64,000 nucleotides of DNA. It comes from Chitinophaga niastensis. GTDB lineage: Bacteria; Bacteroidota; Bacteroidia; Chitinophagales; Chitinophagaceae. Position numbers and translations under genes: made by a program. Positions 34,585 through 43,353 of the stretch are shown piece by piece; position 1 is the stretch's first letter, and each line of letters begins with the position of its first letter. The notes under the pieces were generated by a model. It was not told the origin of the DNA. It was given only the letters and a program-made list of their open reading frames with translations, and ran no database searches. The stretch lies in contig NZ_PYAW01000003.1 in NCBI RefSeq assembly GCF_003014755.1, positions 496,001 to 560,000 on the forward strand, given 5' to 3'.

Positions 34585-34714
34585 GTTGTCTGAACTGTGA
34601 TTTTTATGATTAATATGATTATCCTGATGAACGAAGAATATAGCGAATATCTACACTAAGATCTTCGCTCATCAGGATAATCATATTAATCATAAAAATC
34701 ACAGTTCAGACAAC
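34585..34714. repeat. Palindromic repeat, nonamer family copy 3 (53-bp arms)
   Basis: Arms 34585-34637 and 34662-34714, 53 bp with one mismatch, carry only the outer module: GTTGTCTGAACTGTGA, then 9-bp units TGATTTTTA, TGATTAATA, TGATTATCC, then GATGAACGAAGA at the apex. The inner CCAGGATT module of copies 1 and 2 is absent. It lies 5 bp after the MG2/plug gene and 7 bp before the convergent porin gene ends, a natural terminator position. Confidence 0.92.
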
Positions 34715-34720
34715 CTCCGG

Positions 34721-35884
34721 CTATAAGATTAACAACGGTGCTATCACCCCTACTGAAAAACGGTAATTATCATTGTTCACCATTCCCAGCTTCGTTTGTG
34801 CGTAATCGGTATACCTGTATACCCGTCCAACCATATTAGCGTACACTTTCAGGTTCAGATTTTTAAAGGGATACACTTCTACTCCGGGAATATATCCCCA
34901 TGCAGTACGGAGTTTTTTATTTTTATTGGGATCCGGATTACCATCCCAATAGGCAAAGTCCACCATCCCGGTGAATGCCAGGTGTACCATGTTCGTAATC
35001 CGTACATCTGCACTAAGCCAATGGCTCATGTACCTTACACCCTGCACCGCTTTTTTATCCGGTGTAAAGCTGCTTACAATAAGTTTACGGTCCAGGTTTT
35101 CCAGGCTCAGCTTAAAATCATATTGCAGCCGGAGATTATGCAGTGTTAATTGATTGCCCAGGGCAATGTAATTCATGTACTGGTGCGTAGCTTCCTTAAA
35201 AATGCTATAAGACCAGATAGTGCTGAACTTCCCGTCAAAAAAGGTACCCCGCCAGTTGACAACAGCCGCAAAAGGAAATTTACTTTCTGAGATACCGGGA
35301 ATGGAATCATACAATTCCTTAAAAGTTTTGGTCCTGCTGTTTAATAGCTGAAAAGTGAACTCATGATTTTTATTTGGCAAATAGCCCAGTCCCGCACCGG
35401 TGAGAAAATTATCTGCAAATTCTATGATATCGGAATATTCGTAAATATCGATAGGGTTTGCATCAAACTCATATCCGCCCCAATCGGCGCATAGTTTACC
35501 GGCATAAATCTTCCATTTCTCATTAGGGTCAAAACGCAGGAAAGCCAGGTCTGTAGAGCGGCTCAGGTTATCTACTGATTGCGTTGCCGGATCACGGGTA
35601 TAACGGTCCCTGAAACGGAAATACAGTTTATCTGTCACTTTACCTTTGATCTCCAGCCGGAATTGCTCATTCACAAAGCGGGAACCGGTGTAAGTACCAT
35701 TCTCAAAATCATTGCGGAAAGCAACACGCATGTTGGCCAGTATATCTATATTATTCAGCAATGATTGTTTGTTAACGGGTATCAGCGGGGTGTGCAGGCT
35801 ATCATCCTTATCCTCCTGCTGCTGTGCTATCGCAGTAAGAGGTAACAATAACAGGCATGCCATTAGCAGTTTGCGGATATGCAT
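34721..35884 (-). CDS. Outer-membrane porin, PF07396-like
   Basis: 387-residue exported protein with signal peptide 1-20 (LTAIAQ) and a beta-rich body ending in alternating hydrophobic strands (YRFSVGVIAPLLIL). The segments FRLEIKGKVTDKLYFRFRDRYTRD and KWKIYAGKLCADWGGYEFD are typical of Bacteroidota porins of the phosphate-selective porin O/P-like family. It follows dcuB by 41 bp on the same strand, so it probably lets C4-dicarboxylates or aspartate cross the outer membrane; that role is inference from context. Confidence 0.82.
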   Translation of the reverse strand: MHIRKLLMACLLLLPLTAIAQQQEDKDDSLHTPLIPVNKQSLLNNIDILANMRVAFRNDFENGTYTGSRFVNEQFRLEIKGKVTDKLYFRFRDRYTRDPATQSVDNLSRSTDLAFLRFDPNEKWKIYAGKLCADWGGYEFDANPIDIYEYSDIIEFADNFLTGAGLGYLPNKNHEFTFQLLNSRTKTFKELYDSIPGISESKFPFAAVVNWRGTFFDGKFSTIWSYSIFKEATHQYMNYIALGNQLTLHNLRLQYDFKLSLENLDRKLIVSSFTPDKKAVQGVRYMSHWLSADVRITNMVHLAFTGMVDFAYWDGNPDPNKNKKLRTAWGYIPGVEVYPFKNLNLKVYANMVGRVYRYTDYAQTKLGMVNNDNYRFSVGVIAPLLIL

Positions 35885-35925
35885 AACAGTTAGATTTCGG
35901 GAGTTACCGTCTATTCATCCTATTG

Positions 35926-37266
35926 CTACCAGAACACTCCTGCCAGGAGGAACCCGGTCGCCACAGCAACAATTGTACTCACAATGCCGGGTATCATAAA
36001 GCTATGGTTCACAAGATATTTGCCTATATGTGTACTGCCGGTACGATCAAAGTTAATAGCCGCCAGCAGTGTAGGATAGCCAGGTAAAACAAAATCGCCG
36101 TTTACAGCCGGGAACATGGCCACCATATGCGGTGGTATAATGCCCAGCGATAACCCCAAAGGCATAAGGGCTTTGGTGGTGGCAGCCTGACTGAAAAGCA
36201 GGATACTGAGTAAAAATAACGCAATGGCAAATGTCCATGGAGCAGCGCGTACCATGTCGCCCAGTGCATGTTCTATCAAACTGGCATTGGTTTGCATGAA
36301 AGTAGCGCTCATCCACACTACACCAAAAATAGATACGACAGCCTGCGCGCCGGAATTAAATAAACTTGCTTTGGCTACAGCAGCAGCAGTGGTCCTGCAA
36401 AACAACATGATAGCTGCTGCGGCGGCCAGCATCACCAGTTCTATGACAGCAGACATTTTTATATTTCCTTTGGCATCCACCGCCAGGTTGCTGGTACCTT
36501 CGCCGAAAGAAGGCAGCATATGCGGGAATGCACCTACCAGCACAATCAGTAAAACAGCCAGGCCAAAAATCAACACAGAGACTTTGGCTCCCGGTAACAG
36601 CGGGGCTTGTGCTCCAGCTACATCTGCATTAATACTCTCTGCAAATTCCGGGTCTTTCATTTTTTCCAGGAACAAAGGATCTTTATCCAGGTCCTTGCCT
36701 TTTTTCCAACATACCAGCACCCCTGCCAATGTACCAATAATAGTAGCCGGGATACATACTTTCAGGATATCCAACAGCGCTATTTTACCGCTGAGGATAG
36801 TGAGTAATGCAGCAGTGGCTGCAGAAATAGGACTGGCAGTAATCGCCAGATGAGCAGCAATAACGGAGATGCTCAATGCCCGCTCGGGGCGTATACGTTT
36901 TTTGGTAGAAACTTCTGCAATAATGGGTAACAGTGAATAAGTGATATGTGCCGTACCAGCAAATAAGGTAAATACGTAAGTGACTAAAGGTCCCAGTAAT
37001 ACAATCAGAGAAGGTTTGCTGCGCAGAATTTTTTCGGCCAGTCGTACCAGGTAATCCATTCCCTCTGCGGCTTGTAGCGTGGCTGCTGTAGTTACCACTG
37101 CCAGTATAATCAACATTACATCAATAGGAGGATCTGCAGGACGCATCCGGAACAGAAATATATAAATAGCCAATGCCACCATGCCCATCACCCCCAGCCC
37201 TATGCCTTTCATACGGGCACCTATTAAGATAGCCCCAAGTAAAATTGCAAACTGTAACCAGATCAT
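35926..37266 (-). CDS. dcuB: Anaerobic C4-dicarboxylate transporter, DcuA/DcuB family
   Basis: 446-residue inner-membrane protein with about ten to twelve helices. FAGTAHITYSLLPIIAEVSTKKRIRPERALSISVIAAHLAITASPISAA is the hallmark region of the DcuA/DcuB family; the C-terminus has FPAVNGDFVLPGYPTLLAAINFDRTGSTHIGKYLVNHSFMIPG. Such carriers exchange aspartate, fumarate, malate and succinate. It lies between aspartase and the porin on the same strand, a consistent aspartate uptake and deamination set. I cannot separate DcuA from DcuB by sequence alone. Confidence 0.92.
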   Translation of the reverse strand: MIWLQFAILLGAILIGARMKGIGLGVMGMVALAIYIFLFRMRPADPPIDVMLIILAVVTTAATLQAAEGMDYLVRLAEKILRSKPSLIVLLGPLVTYVFTLFAGTAHITYSLLPIIAEVSTKKRIRPERALSISVIAAHLAITASPISAATAALLTILSGKIALLDILKVCIPATIIGTLAGVLVCWKKGKDLDKDPLFLEKMKDPEFAESINADVAGAQAPLLPGAKVSVLIFGLAVLLIVLVGAFPHMLPSFGEGTSNLAVDAKGNIKMSAVIELVMLAAAAAIMLFCRTTAAAVAKASLFNSGAQAVVSIFGVVWMSATFMQTNASLIEHALGDMVRAAPWTFAIALFLLSILLFSQAATTKALMPLGLSLGIIPPHMVAMFPAVNGDFVLPGYPTLLAAINFDRTGSTHIGKYLVNHSFMIPGIVSTIVAVATGFLLAGVFW

Positions 37267-37363
37267 ATGAAGAATATATATCTGAAGATAACTAATGTCA
37301 GCAAAAAATATCCGGTATTCTTATACTGCTATTGGTCTGCAGTAAGGAGGCGGCTTTACCTGA

Positions 37364-37412
37364 TGGTATTATAGATGACCGGCGCAACACGCGCCGGTCA
37401 TCTATAATACCA
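37364..37412. terminator. Hairpin between aspA and dcuB
   Basis: Perfect 22-bp arms (37364-37385 and 37391-37412) around AACAC, with GC-rich core GACCGGCGC and AT-rich ends. It sits 8 bp after the aspA stop in the direction of transcription and about 100 bp before dcuB. It probably ends aspA messages fully or in part, so dcuB may depend on read-through or on a separate promoter in 37267-37363. Confidence 0.8.
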
Positions 37413-37419
37413 TATTTCA

Positions 37420-38823
37420 TTACTGAATAAACTGAGGTCTGATCAGGTTATCAAACGTAAAAATTTCATCCCATTTCTCCTGTGTAATCCATTTTTTTTC
37501 CTTCACTGCGAGGTCGTGTACGGACTTACCCGTTTCCAGTGCTTCGCGGGCAATGGCGGAACATTTTTCATAACCAATAATAGGATTGAGCTGCGTTACA
37601 ATACCAATGCTGTTCATCACCATTTCTTTGGTGCGTTCTGCATTGGCAGTAATGCCTACTACGCATTTGTCCTTCAGAGTTTGACAGGCATTACTCATAT
37701 AAGTGATGGCGGTAAATAATGCAAAAGAAATGGTAGGTTCCATCACATTTAATTGCAGCTGACCCGCTTCCGCGGCCATAGTCACCATCAAATCGGCCCC
37801 TATTACGTAGAATGCCGTCTGATTTACTACTTCTGGTATTACCGGGTTTACTTTACCTGGCATAATAGAAGATCCGGGCTGCATAGGTGGCAGATTAATT
37901 TCGTTTAGCCCTGTACGTGGTCCGGATGATAACAGCCTTAAATCATTACAGATCTTGGAAACTTTCACTGCAGTGCGTTTCAGCACACCAGATAACTGCA
38001 CATAGGCGCCGGTATCGTAGGTTGCTTCAATCAGATCCACTGCCAGTAAAAGGTCCAGACCGGTAACAGTGCGTAAATGTTTTGTTACCAGTTCAGCATA
38101 ACCCTTTGGTGCATTTACACTGGTACCAATGGCAGTAGCCCCCATGTTAATTTCGGAGATCAGGCGTTTGCTGTCTTCAATACGCGATAACTCTTCATTC
38201 AGGTTAGTGGCAAATGCTTTGAACTCATCGCCCATGCTCATGGGAACAGCATCCTGTAGCTGGGTGCGCCCCATTTTTAATACATTTCTGAACTCAACAC
38301 CTTTGTCGCCAAAAGCGTCGGCCAGTTCACCCAGCACACGTTTGTAGCCGGTAAGTTTATTGATCAGGGCTATACGAAAAGCGGTAGGATAAGCATCATT
38401 AGTGGATTGTGAACAGTTGACATGATTATTCGGATGACAAAATTCATACTGTCCCTTTTCTTTGCCCATCATTTCCAGGGCTACATTGGCAATTACTTCA
38501 TTGGCATTCATGTTCACAGAAGTACCGGCACCACCTTGTATCAGATCACTCAGGAACTGATTATTAAACTCACCGGCAATTACGCGGTCAGCGGCTTTGA
38601 TGATGTATTCTGCAATGTTCTTATCCAGTACACCAAGGTCGCGGTTAGCCATGGCAGCGGCTTTCTTCACATAGCCCAATGCCTGTACAAAAATAGGCTC
38701 TACCATCAGCGGAATACCTGTTATATGAAAATTCTCGATTGCACGCAATGTCTGAATACCATAATAAACATCTTGTGGTATTTCCTTTTCACCAAGGAAA
38801 TCATGCTCCATTCTCTTTGCCAT
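37420..38823 (-). CDS. aspA: Aspartate ammonia-lyase
   Basis: 467-residue member of the fumarase/aspartase superfamily, converting L-aspartate to fumarate and ammonia. The signature GSSIMPGKVNPVIPE lies near residues 315-329; the N-terminus RMEHDFLGEKEIPQDVYYGIQTLRA, GGAGTSVNMNANEV and SQSTNDAYPTAFR are typical of AspA rather than FumC. Complete length. An ATG four codons downstream (MEHDFLG) is an equally possible start. Together with dcuB and the porin it would give aspartate-driven fumarate supply, useful with little oxygen. Confidence 0.94.
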   Translation of the reverse strand: MAKRMEHDFLGEKEIPQDVYYGIQTLRAIENFHITGIPLMVEPIFVQALGYVKKAAAMANRDLGVLDKNIAEYIIKAADRVIAGEFNNQFLSDLIQGGAGTSVNMNANEVIANVALEMMGKEKGQYEFCHPNNHVNCSQSTNDAYPTAFRIALINKLTGYKRVLGELADAFGDKGVEFRNVLKMGRTQLQDAVPMSMGDEFKAFATNLNEELSRIEDSKRLISEINMGATAIGTSVNAPKGYAELVTKHLRTVTGLDLLLAVDLIEATYDTGAYVQLSGVLKRTAVKVSKICNDLRLLSSGPRTGLNEINLPPMQPGSSIMPGKVNPVIPEVVNQTAFYVIGADLMVTMAAEAGQLQLNVMEPTISFALFTAITYMSNACQTLKDKCVVGITANAERTKEMVMNSIGIVTQLNPIIGYEKCSAIAREALETGKSVHDLAVKEKKWITQEKWDEIFTFDNLIRPQFIQ

Positions 38824-38960
38824 ATATAAAGTAATTTAGGCTTGAAAGTTAAACGCTTTTAGAACAATGAAACAGTTCCAATTGTTTTGTTTTATTTTAA
38901 AGAAAGTAATATTCAATATCATTTCATTCGTAATTTGTAAGGAGTAATTCGTAATTATCT

Positions 38961-40061
38961 ATGGGGTTCCGTATTTCGCTTATCTGTTTTCTATTTTTAT
39001 TTTTAGGGAGAGAAAAATCTTTTGCCCAGCACCTTTCTCCGCATTTCAATCCTGTTGAATACGGAGAGCTCCTGAAAATGGGTGATCGTTTAGTGGATAC
39101 ACCATGGACTAAGGTCAGGAGTACCGCTCCCCGCGATTGTAAGCTGGTATACCGTTCGCCAGAAACCGGGCTTGTTAACAGCTGGGATTTGTGGCTGCGT
39201 GAGGATTCAGTAGCCATCATTGTTATACGCGGCACCAATGGCACCAATACTTCGTGGCTGGAAAATTTTTATGCCGGCATGATTCCGGCGCAGGGAACAG
39301 TAAAACTAAACGACAGTACCTCCTTTCCTTATAAGGTAGCAGAAAATCCCAGGGCATACGTACATGCTGGTTGGATGATTGGCGTAGCTGCTATGGCACC
39401 GGACATTGTCAGTAAAATAAATACCTACTACCGGCAAGGCATACACGAATTTATAATTTTTGGTCATAGCCAGGGTGGAGCTATTGCGTTCTTACTGCGG
39501 TCTTATCTGCAATACGCGGAGGGCATCCCCAAAAACATCATCTTTAAAACCTATAATAGTGCCGCACCTAAACCAGGCAACCTCTATTACGCCTATGATT
39601 ATGATTACATCACGCGCGATGGCTGGGGCTTACGGGTAGTGAATGCGCGGGACTGGGTACCGGAAACACCTTTCTCCCTGCAAACCTCGCATGATTTCAA
39701 TACTGTCAATCCATTTACAGATATAAAGGGCGCATTAAAAAAACAGAAATGGCCGGTACGTGGAGCGTTGAATTATGTGTATGGCCGGTTGGATCGTCCC
39801 TCTAAAAGAGCTGCACGCCGCATGCAGCGCATACTGGGCAAAATAGCATACAAACGGGTACAAAAAATACTGCCGGAATATCAGCGACCGGATTTTGTAA
39901 ACAGTCACAATTATACCCCGGCAGGCACACCGGTTATTTTATATCCTGTAGCCGGCTATGATGAAAAGTTTGCCTTCGATGGCAAAAACATCTTCATACA
40001 TCATATGTTTGAACCCTACAGGTGGCTGCTGGAGCAGATCTACCATGTAGACGCCGATTAG
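38961..40061 (+). CDS. Secreted class 3 lipase-like protein
   Basis: 366-residue exported alpha/beta hydrolase: signal peptide 1-22 (KSFAQ), then a lipase class 3 fold with the nucleophile elbow GHSQGG (about residues 168-173) preceded by IHEFIIF, and catalytic-acid candidates in RVVNARDWVPETPF. Probably a periplasmic or extracellular lipase/esterase. Its start codon follows directly after heptad-like units (CGTAATT, AGTAATT) at about 38935-38957. The stop overlaps the convergent gene by 4 bp. Confidence 0.85.
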   Translation: MGFRISLICFLFLFLGREKSFAQHLSPHFNPVEYGELLKMGDRLVDTPWTKVRSTAPRDCKLVYRSPETGLVNSWDLWLREDSVAIIVIRGTNGTNTSWLENFYAGMIPAQGTVKLNDSTSFPYKVAENPRAYVHAGWMIGVAAMAPDIVSKINTYYRQGIHEFIIFGHSQGGAIAFLLRSYLQYAEGIPKNIIFKTYNSAAPKPGNLYYAYDYDYITRDGWGLRVVNARDWVPETPFSLQTSHDFNTVNPFTDIKGALKKQKWPVRGALNYVYGRLDRPSKRAARRMQRILGKIAYKRVQKILPEYQRPDFVNSHNYTPAGTPVILYPVAGYDEKFAFDGKNIFIHHMFEPYRWLLEQIYHVDAD

Positions 40062-40600
40062 TCGTTACCACTTTTGTCTCCCGTAAACCAATGCTCCTTA
40101 TCCCTGAACAATACGTTGAAGGTGGTTAAGGAGCCATAGATACGGGTAATGTATTGCTGCATATTCACCTTCTCTTCATCGGTGAGCACTTTATGGCTGT
40201 TGATATTTTGTTCCAATACACGCAGCCGGTCGCGCAGCATCACAATCTTGTGAAAGAACGTTTCAATCGGCAGGTCTTTTGCTTTCAGCGTGGTATCTCC
40301 GGGCTGCAATACAAGCGTACCGCCTTTCCAGCGATCACCCAGTGACACCACCTCCGTAATACCGCCCCAGAGGCGCAGGATCTTCAGCAGCGAGGTTTCC
40401 ACATCAGAGGCCGTTTCTACTTCAGCCGTCGCATTTTCCGCTACTAACACTTCAAATAAGGGATCTGTTTTATCGATCATCTTGATCCCATGGTCCATAA
40501 ATGTAACACGGTACTGGGCATATTTAACTGCCACCACTACACCAGGACCAAAATGTGCGTGTTGTACCCTTGAACCGATACCAAGCGTGAGTTCTTCCAT
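40058..40600 (-). CDS. Unknown protein with Tudor/KOW-like N-terminus (180 aa)
   Basis: Cytosolic protein without signal or membrane helix. Residues 5-50 (GIGSRVQHAHFGPGVVVAVKYAQYRVTFMDHGIKMI) resemble the small beta-barrel of CarD or of the UvrD/PcrA C-terminus, which bind RNA polymerase or nucleic acid; the rest is helical (HKIVMLRDRLRVLEQNINSHKVLTDEEKVNMQQYITRIYGSL). I do not recognise the complete family. The start at 40598-40600 begins the barrel; a longer frame adds 26 residues. It shares 4 bp with the end of the convergent lipase gene. Confidence 0.75.
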   Translation of the reverse strand: MEELTLGIGSRVQHAHFGPGVVVAVKYAQYRVTFMDHGIKMIDKTDPLFEVLVAENATAEVETASDVETSLLKILRLWGGITEVVSLGDRWKGGTLVLQPGDTTLKAKDLPIETFFHKIVMLRDRLRVLEQNINSHKVLTDEEKVNMQQYITRIYGSLTTFNVLFRDKEHWFTGDKSGND

Positions 40601-40708
40601 TATTTTTTTTATCAAACATAAGTAATTCCGGGGAAGCAATTTCCTAACATTTGTTAAGGCAGGGAACTGTATATACACTTACTTTTATGCTGTATAAACA
40701 CATCCCAT

Positions 40709-41113
40709 ATGACACCTTCAGCCAAACTAATGTGTGGTTTAACACTTATTACCGTCCCAACAATTGAATTTGGCGGCTACTTCCTGTTGAAAATAATCAG
40801 TGGCAAACTACCTGCGCTTCCACTCACTCCCTTTCAGAAATCCATGTTCCGGGCAGGGCATGCGCATGCCGGTGTATTGGTTATCCTATCCCTGGTTTGC
40901 CAGATACTGGCAGATGAAACGCAACTGAGCAATTCTTTGACATGGTTTGTTCGTATAGGCGTTCCGGTAAGTGCCATTTTAGTCAGCGGAGGTTTCTTTG
41001 CTGCAGCCGGTGGCAAACAATTGGAGAAGCCCAATAAGTTCATCAGTATATTGTATGCGGGGGTATTTTTGCTGGCGGGATCGGTAGTAGTATTGGGGAT
41101 AGGGTTATTATAA
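40709..41113 (+). CDS. Unknown membrane protein, four helices (134 aa)
   Basis: Small inner-membrane protein with four predicted helices (about 5-29, 50-68, 78-100, 112-134). The motif FRAGHAHAGVLVILSL in helix 2 contains two His residues in HAHAG, a possible metal or heme ligand pair, but the family is not recognised. No neighbours hint at function: a divergent unknown gene upstream and repeat copy 6 downstream. Confidence 0.75.
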   Translation: MTPSAKLMCGLTLITVPTIEFGGYFLLKIISGKLPALPLTPFQKSMFRAGHAHAGVLVILSLVCQILADETQLSNSLTWFVRIGVPVSAILVSGGFFAAAGGKQLEKPNKFISILYAGVFLLAGSVVVLGIGLL

Positions 41114-41117
41114 AGAA

Positions 41118-41320
41118 GCCTTCGGCCTTTGTCTTTTCTTTAGCATGATTAGACTGATTAAGATGATTATTCTGATTTTATTTTCTTCATTCAAAATATC
41201 CATATCTGTTTTAGAAGATCTTTCTAAAAGTCAGCAGAGATATTAAACAGAAAGAAATAAAATCAGAATAATCATCTTAATCAGTCTAATCATGCTAAAG
41301 AAAAGACAAAGGCCGAAGGC
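41118..41320. repeat. Palindromic repeat between convergent genes (66-bp arms)
   Basis: Arms 41118-41183 and 41255-41320 are perfect over 66 bp. The outer end is GCCTTCGGCCTTTGTC, then TTTCTTTAGCA, then four 9-bp units in a row: TGATTAGAC, TGATTAAGA, TGATTATTC, TGATTTTAT. The centre holds AGAAGATCTTTCT. It fills the gap between two convergent genes almost completely and should stop transcription both ways. Same unit rule as copies 1-3, without TCTGAAC. Confidence 0.92.
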
Positions 41321-41327
41321 CTTCCCA

Positions 41328-42533
41328 CTACTCCTTCACTTTATTCAGGAAATAAGACAACTTAAACAGCAGCTCATCCTGCAAACCTGCACGCAGCTTG
41401 GCTTCCTCATCGGTAATGCCTAAGCGGCGAAGGCGTTGATAATATACATAAGAGCCGCCTATTAACTCCAGGCATTCTTCTATTTTACGTTTCACCTCAG
41501 CATCTTTAGTACGCTTTTCAAATTCTTTTTTTGTGAGAATTTTATCAACAAAGTAGAAGTTATCTTTATCTTCTACCCACTTGGTACCCTCTCTGTGCTG
41601 GGGTTTGTATACTTCCAGGTAACAGTTATCAAGTTTCAGTACATCACCGAATTCTGCACGTATATCTACCACAGTAGGTTTCTCTGCTGATGGATTACCC
41701 AAACGTTTTTTGATATGATTACTGATCTCCACACCCAACTCATCACTGCTCATCAGTATCTGGTTAAGCTCTGAAAACTCCAGACTGATGGTAATACGGG
41801 TATAGCCTCTTCCACTTTTGATTTTGCCAAACAAACTCGGGGTTGTTTGCTCATCAAAAATGATATCTTCTACCTGTACCTTGGTAATGGTTTTATAATT
41901 AGGTGTATAGCCTTCTTCTGTAGGAGTAGCGCGCTTATTCACCAGCCTCTCAGGATCCTGCCGGCGGGTATACTGAATAAAATCATCTACAAAACGAAGC
42001 TCTTCCTTTTTCAGTTTGGCATACAACTCATGCGTGGAATGATTATGTATTTTGCTCAATAACATCAGATCATTCCAGCTGTCAAAGTGCTGCATTTTTT
42101 TAAGTTCATCCAGGATATCTGCTGCCGCCATATTACGACGATAGTATAGTTCCCCTATTAGAAACAATGCATATTCCTGCGCCGGGTAGCCCAGTTCCGG
42201 CAGCACATCATACGGACTGCGTTTTTGCTCACGGGCGCTCTCCAAAAGATCTATATCCGACATAACTGGTGCCAGCAGGTATTTACGTGCGGCGGACCTT
42301 AATTTTTTGCTTACAAAATCCAACAGCTGGTCACTTACATGACCGTGATGTACAAAATCATGTAGTATTTGTACAAAGCGCCGGGATGTAGGTAATCCAA
42401 ACTGTGAAAGAATATCATTTTCCATGTCCAGCACGTCCTCAAAACCAGGTTCCTCCTTTCCAGGCTTCACCCGCTGGTCCATTTGCTGGTAGCGTTGATA
42501 ATATTCCTGCAACTTCAGTTTTAGCTGATCCAT
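41328..42533 (-). CDS. Unknown cytosolic protein (401 aa)
   Basis: Not recognised. It has no signal peptide or membrane helix. The first half is helical with charged segments (LLDFVSKKLRSAARKYLL, KLKKEELRFVDDFIQYTRRQD); the second half looks mixed alpha/beta (RITISLEFSELNQILMSSDELG, VVDIRAEFGDVLKLDNCYLEVYKP) and ends with a helical region. The ATG at 42531-42533 is preferred over one 15 codons upstream within an AT-rich stretch. It is convergent with the small membrane protein gene. Confidence 0.75.
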   Translation of the reverse strand: MDQLKLKLQEYYQRYQQMDQRVKPGKEEPGFEDVLDMENDILSQFGLPTSRRFVQILHDFVHHGHVSDQLLDFVSKKLRSAARKYLLAPVMSDIDLLESAREQKRSPYDVLPELGYPAQEYALFLIGELYYRRNMAAADILDELKKMQHFDSWNDLMLLSKIHNHSTHELYAKLKKEELRFVDDFIQYTRRQDPERLVNKRATPTEEGYTPNYKTITKVQVEDIIFDEQTTPSLFGKIKSGRGYTRITISLEFSELNQILMSSDELGVEISNHIKKRLGNPSAEKPTVVDIRAEFGDVLKLDNCYLEVYKPQHREGTKWVEDKDNFYFVDKILTKKEFEKRTKDAEVKRKIEECLELIGGSYVYYQRLRRLGITDEEAKLRAGLQDELLFKLSYFLNKVKE

Positions 42534-42791
42534 AATATATATATAATTAAATATTAAATACTTATCGTAACAAATCAATAGTCTACAGGAAAATTGTCAT
42601 TTTTTCGTAATCCGGGCTACATATCTAAACCTGATGGCCAAAACACCTGAAAACAGGCGCTCTCTAATGCCATAAACATAACATTAAGCTGATAATCAAC
42701 TACTTATAAAAACGGGAATGAAATGGGAAAGTGCGCAAAGATAAGCCTTTTCGGGAAGTGAACAAAAAGGACAAAGATTTTAGGATTGAAT

Positions 42792-42998
42792 TGTCTGAAC
42801 CAGGATTTTTAGGATTGAATGGATTACCCCGATGGGTGTTATATTGTTTAGTATTTTATATAAATATCTCCGTGCATCAGGATCATCATACTAATCATAA
42901 TAATCATAGTTCAGACAATACTTGTTATGTCTTCTTCGCAAAAAAACATAACACCCATCGGGGTAATCCATTCAATCCTAAAAATCCTGGTTCAGACA
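42792..42998. repeat. Palindromic repeat, nonamer family copy 4 (51-bp arms) with nested half unit
   Basis: Arms 42792-42842 and 42948-42998 are perfect over 51 bp and carry the inner module: TGTCTGAACCAGGATT, 9-bp units AGGATTTTT, AGGATTGAA, TGGATTACC, then CGATGGGTGTTAT. The 105-base centre holds a half copy of the outer module in reverse (CATAATAATCATAGTTCAGAC). The left side has a partial direct duplication (GATTTTAGGATTGAAT, about 42778). It lies between two gene starts pointing away from each other, so it does not follow any gene. Confidence 0.92.
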
Positions 42999-43190
42999 TC
43001 ATTCATATAAAACAACATAACACCTATCTTAATAATCTATTCACTCTTTTTTAATCGGAGTTCATTTGCGTTTTGATATCCATATATAACCTGCTGAAAA
43101 TTTTTTTTAAAAATATTTGGAAATTAAAAACGCTTTCGCTTATCTTTGCACTCCCAACAACGGAATAACACACAAGAATAACGATAAAAC

Positions 43191-43265
43191 GGTGGTTGTA
43201 GCTCAGTTGGTTAGAGCATCAGATTGTGGTTCTGAGGGTCGAGGGTTCGAAACCCTTCAATCACC
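43191..43265 (+). tRNA. tRNA-His (anticodon GTG)
   Basis: Full cloverleaf. Acceptor GTGGTTG (43192-43198) pairs with CAATCAC with one G-U; an additional G at 43191 faces C at 43265, the G-1:C73 pair specific to tRNA-His. D-arm GCTC...GAGC, anticodon stem TCAGA/TCTGA with loop TTGTGGT and anticodon GTG at 43226-43228, T-arm GAGGG-TTCGAAA-CCCTT. The CCA end is not encoded. A terminator follows 12 bases later, so it is transcribed alone. Confidence 0.97.
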
Positions 43266-43277
43266 CAAAAAACAAAA

Positions 43278-43306
43278 AAGGCTTCTGTAAAAAGAAGCCT
43301 TTTTTG
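43278..43306 (+). terminator. Intrinsic terminator of tRNA-His
   Basis: Stem AAGGCTTCT/AGAAGCCTT with loop GTAAAA, followed by a run of T interrupted by one G. The upstream side is A-rich, so it can also serve the opposing glycosyltransferase gene that ends at 43354. Confidence 0.85.
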
Positions 43307-43353
43307 TTTTATTTATTTTGAAAGAAGGGCACCATTAACCCGGTGCCCTTCGC

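Noticed and set aside
42731..43054. Open frame of 107 codons across palindromic repeat copy 4
   Set aside because: It consists of repeat sequence (SEPGFLGLNGLP-type peptides) that recurs in other copies in both strands; there is no independent support for translation.
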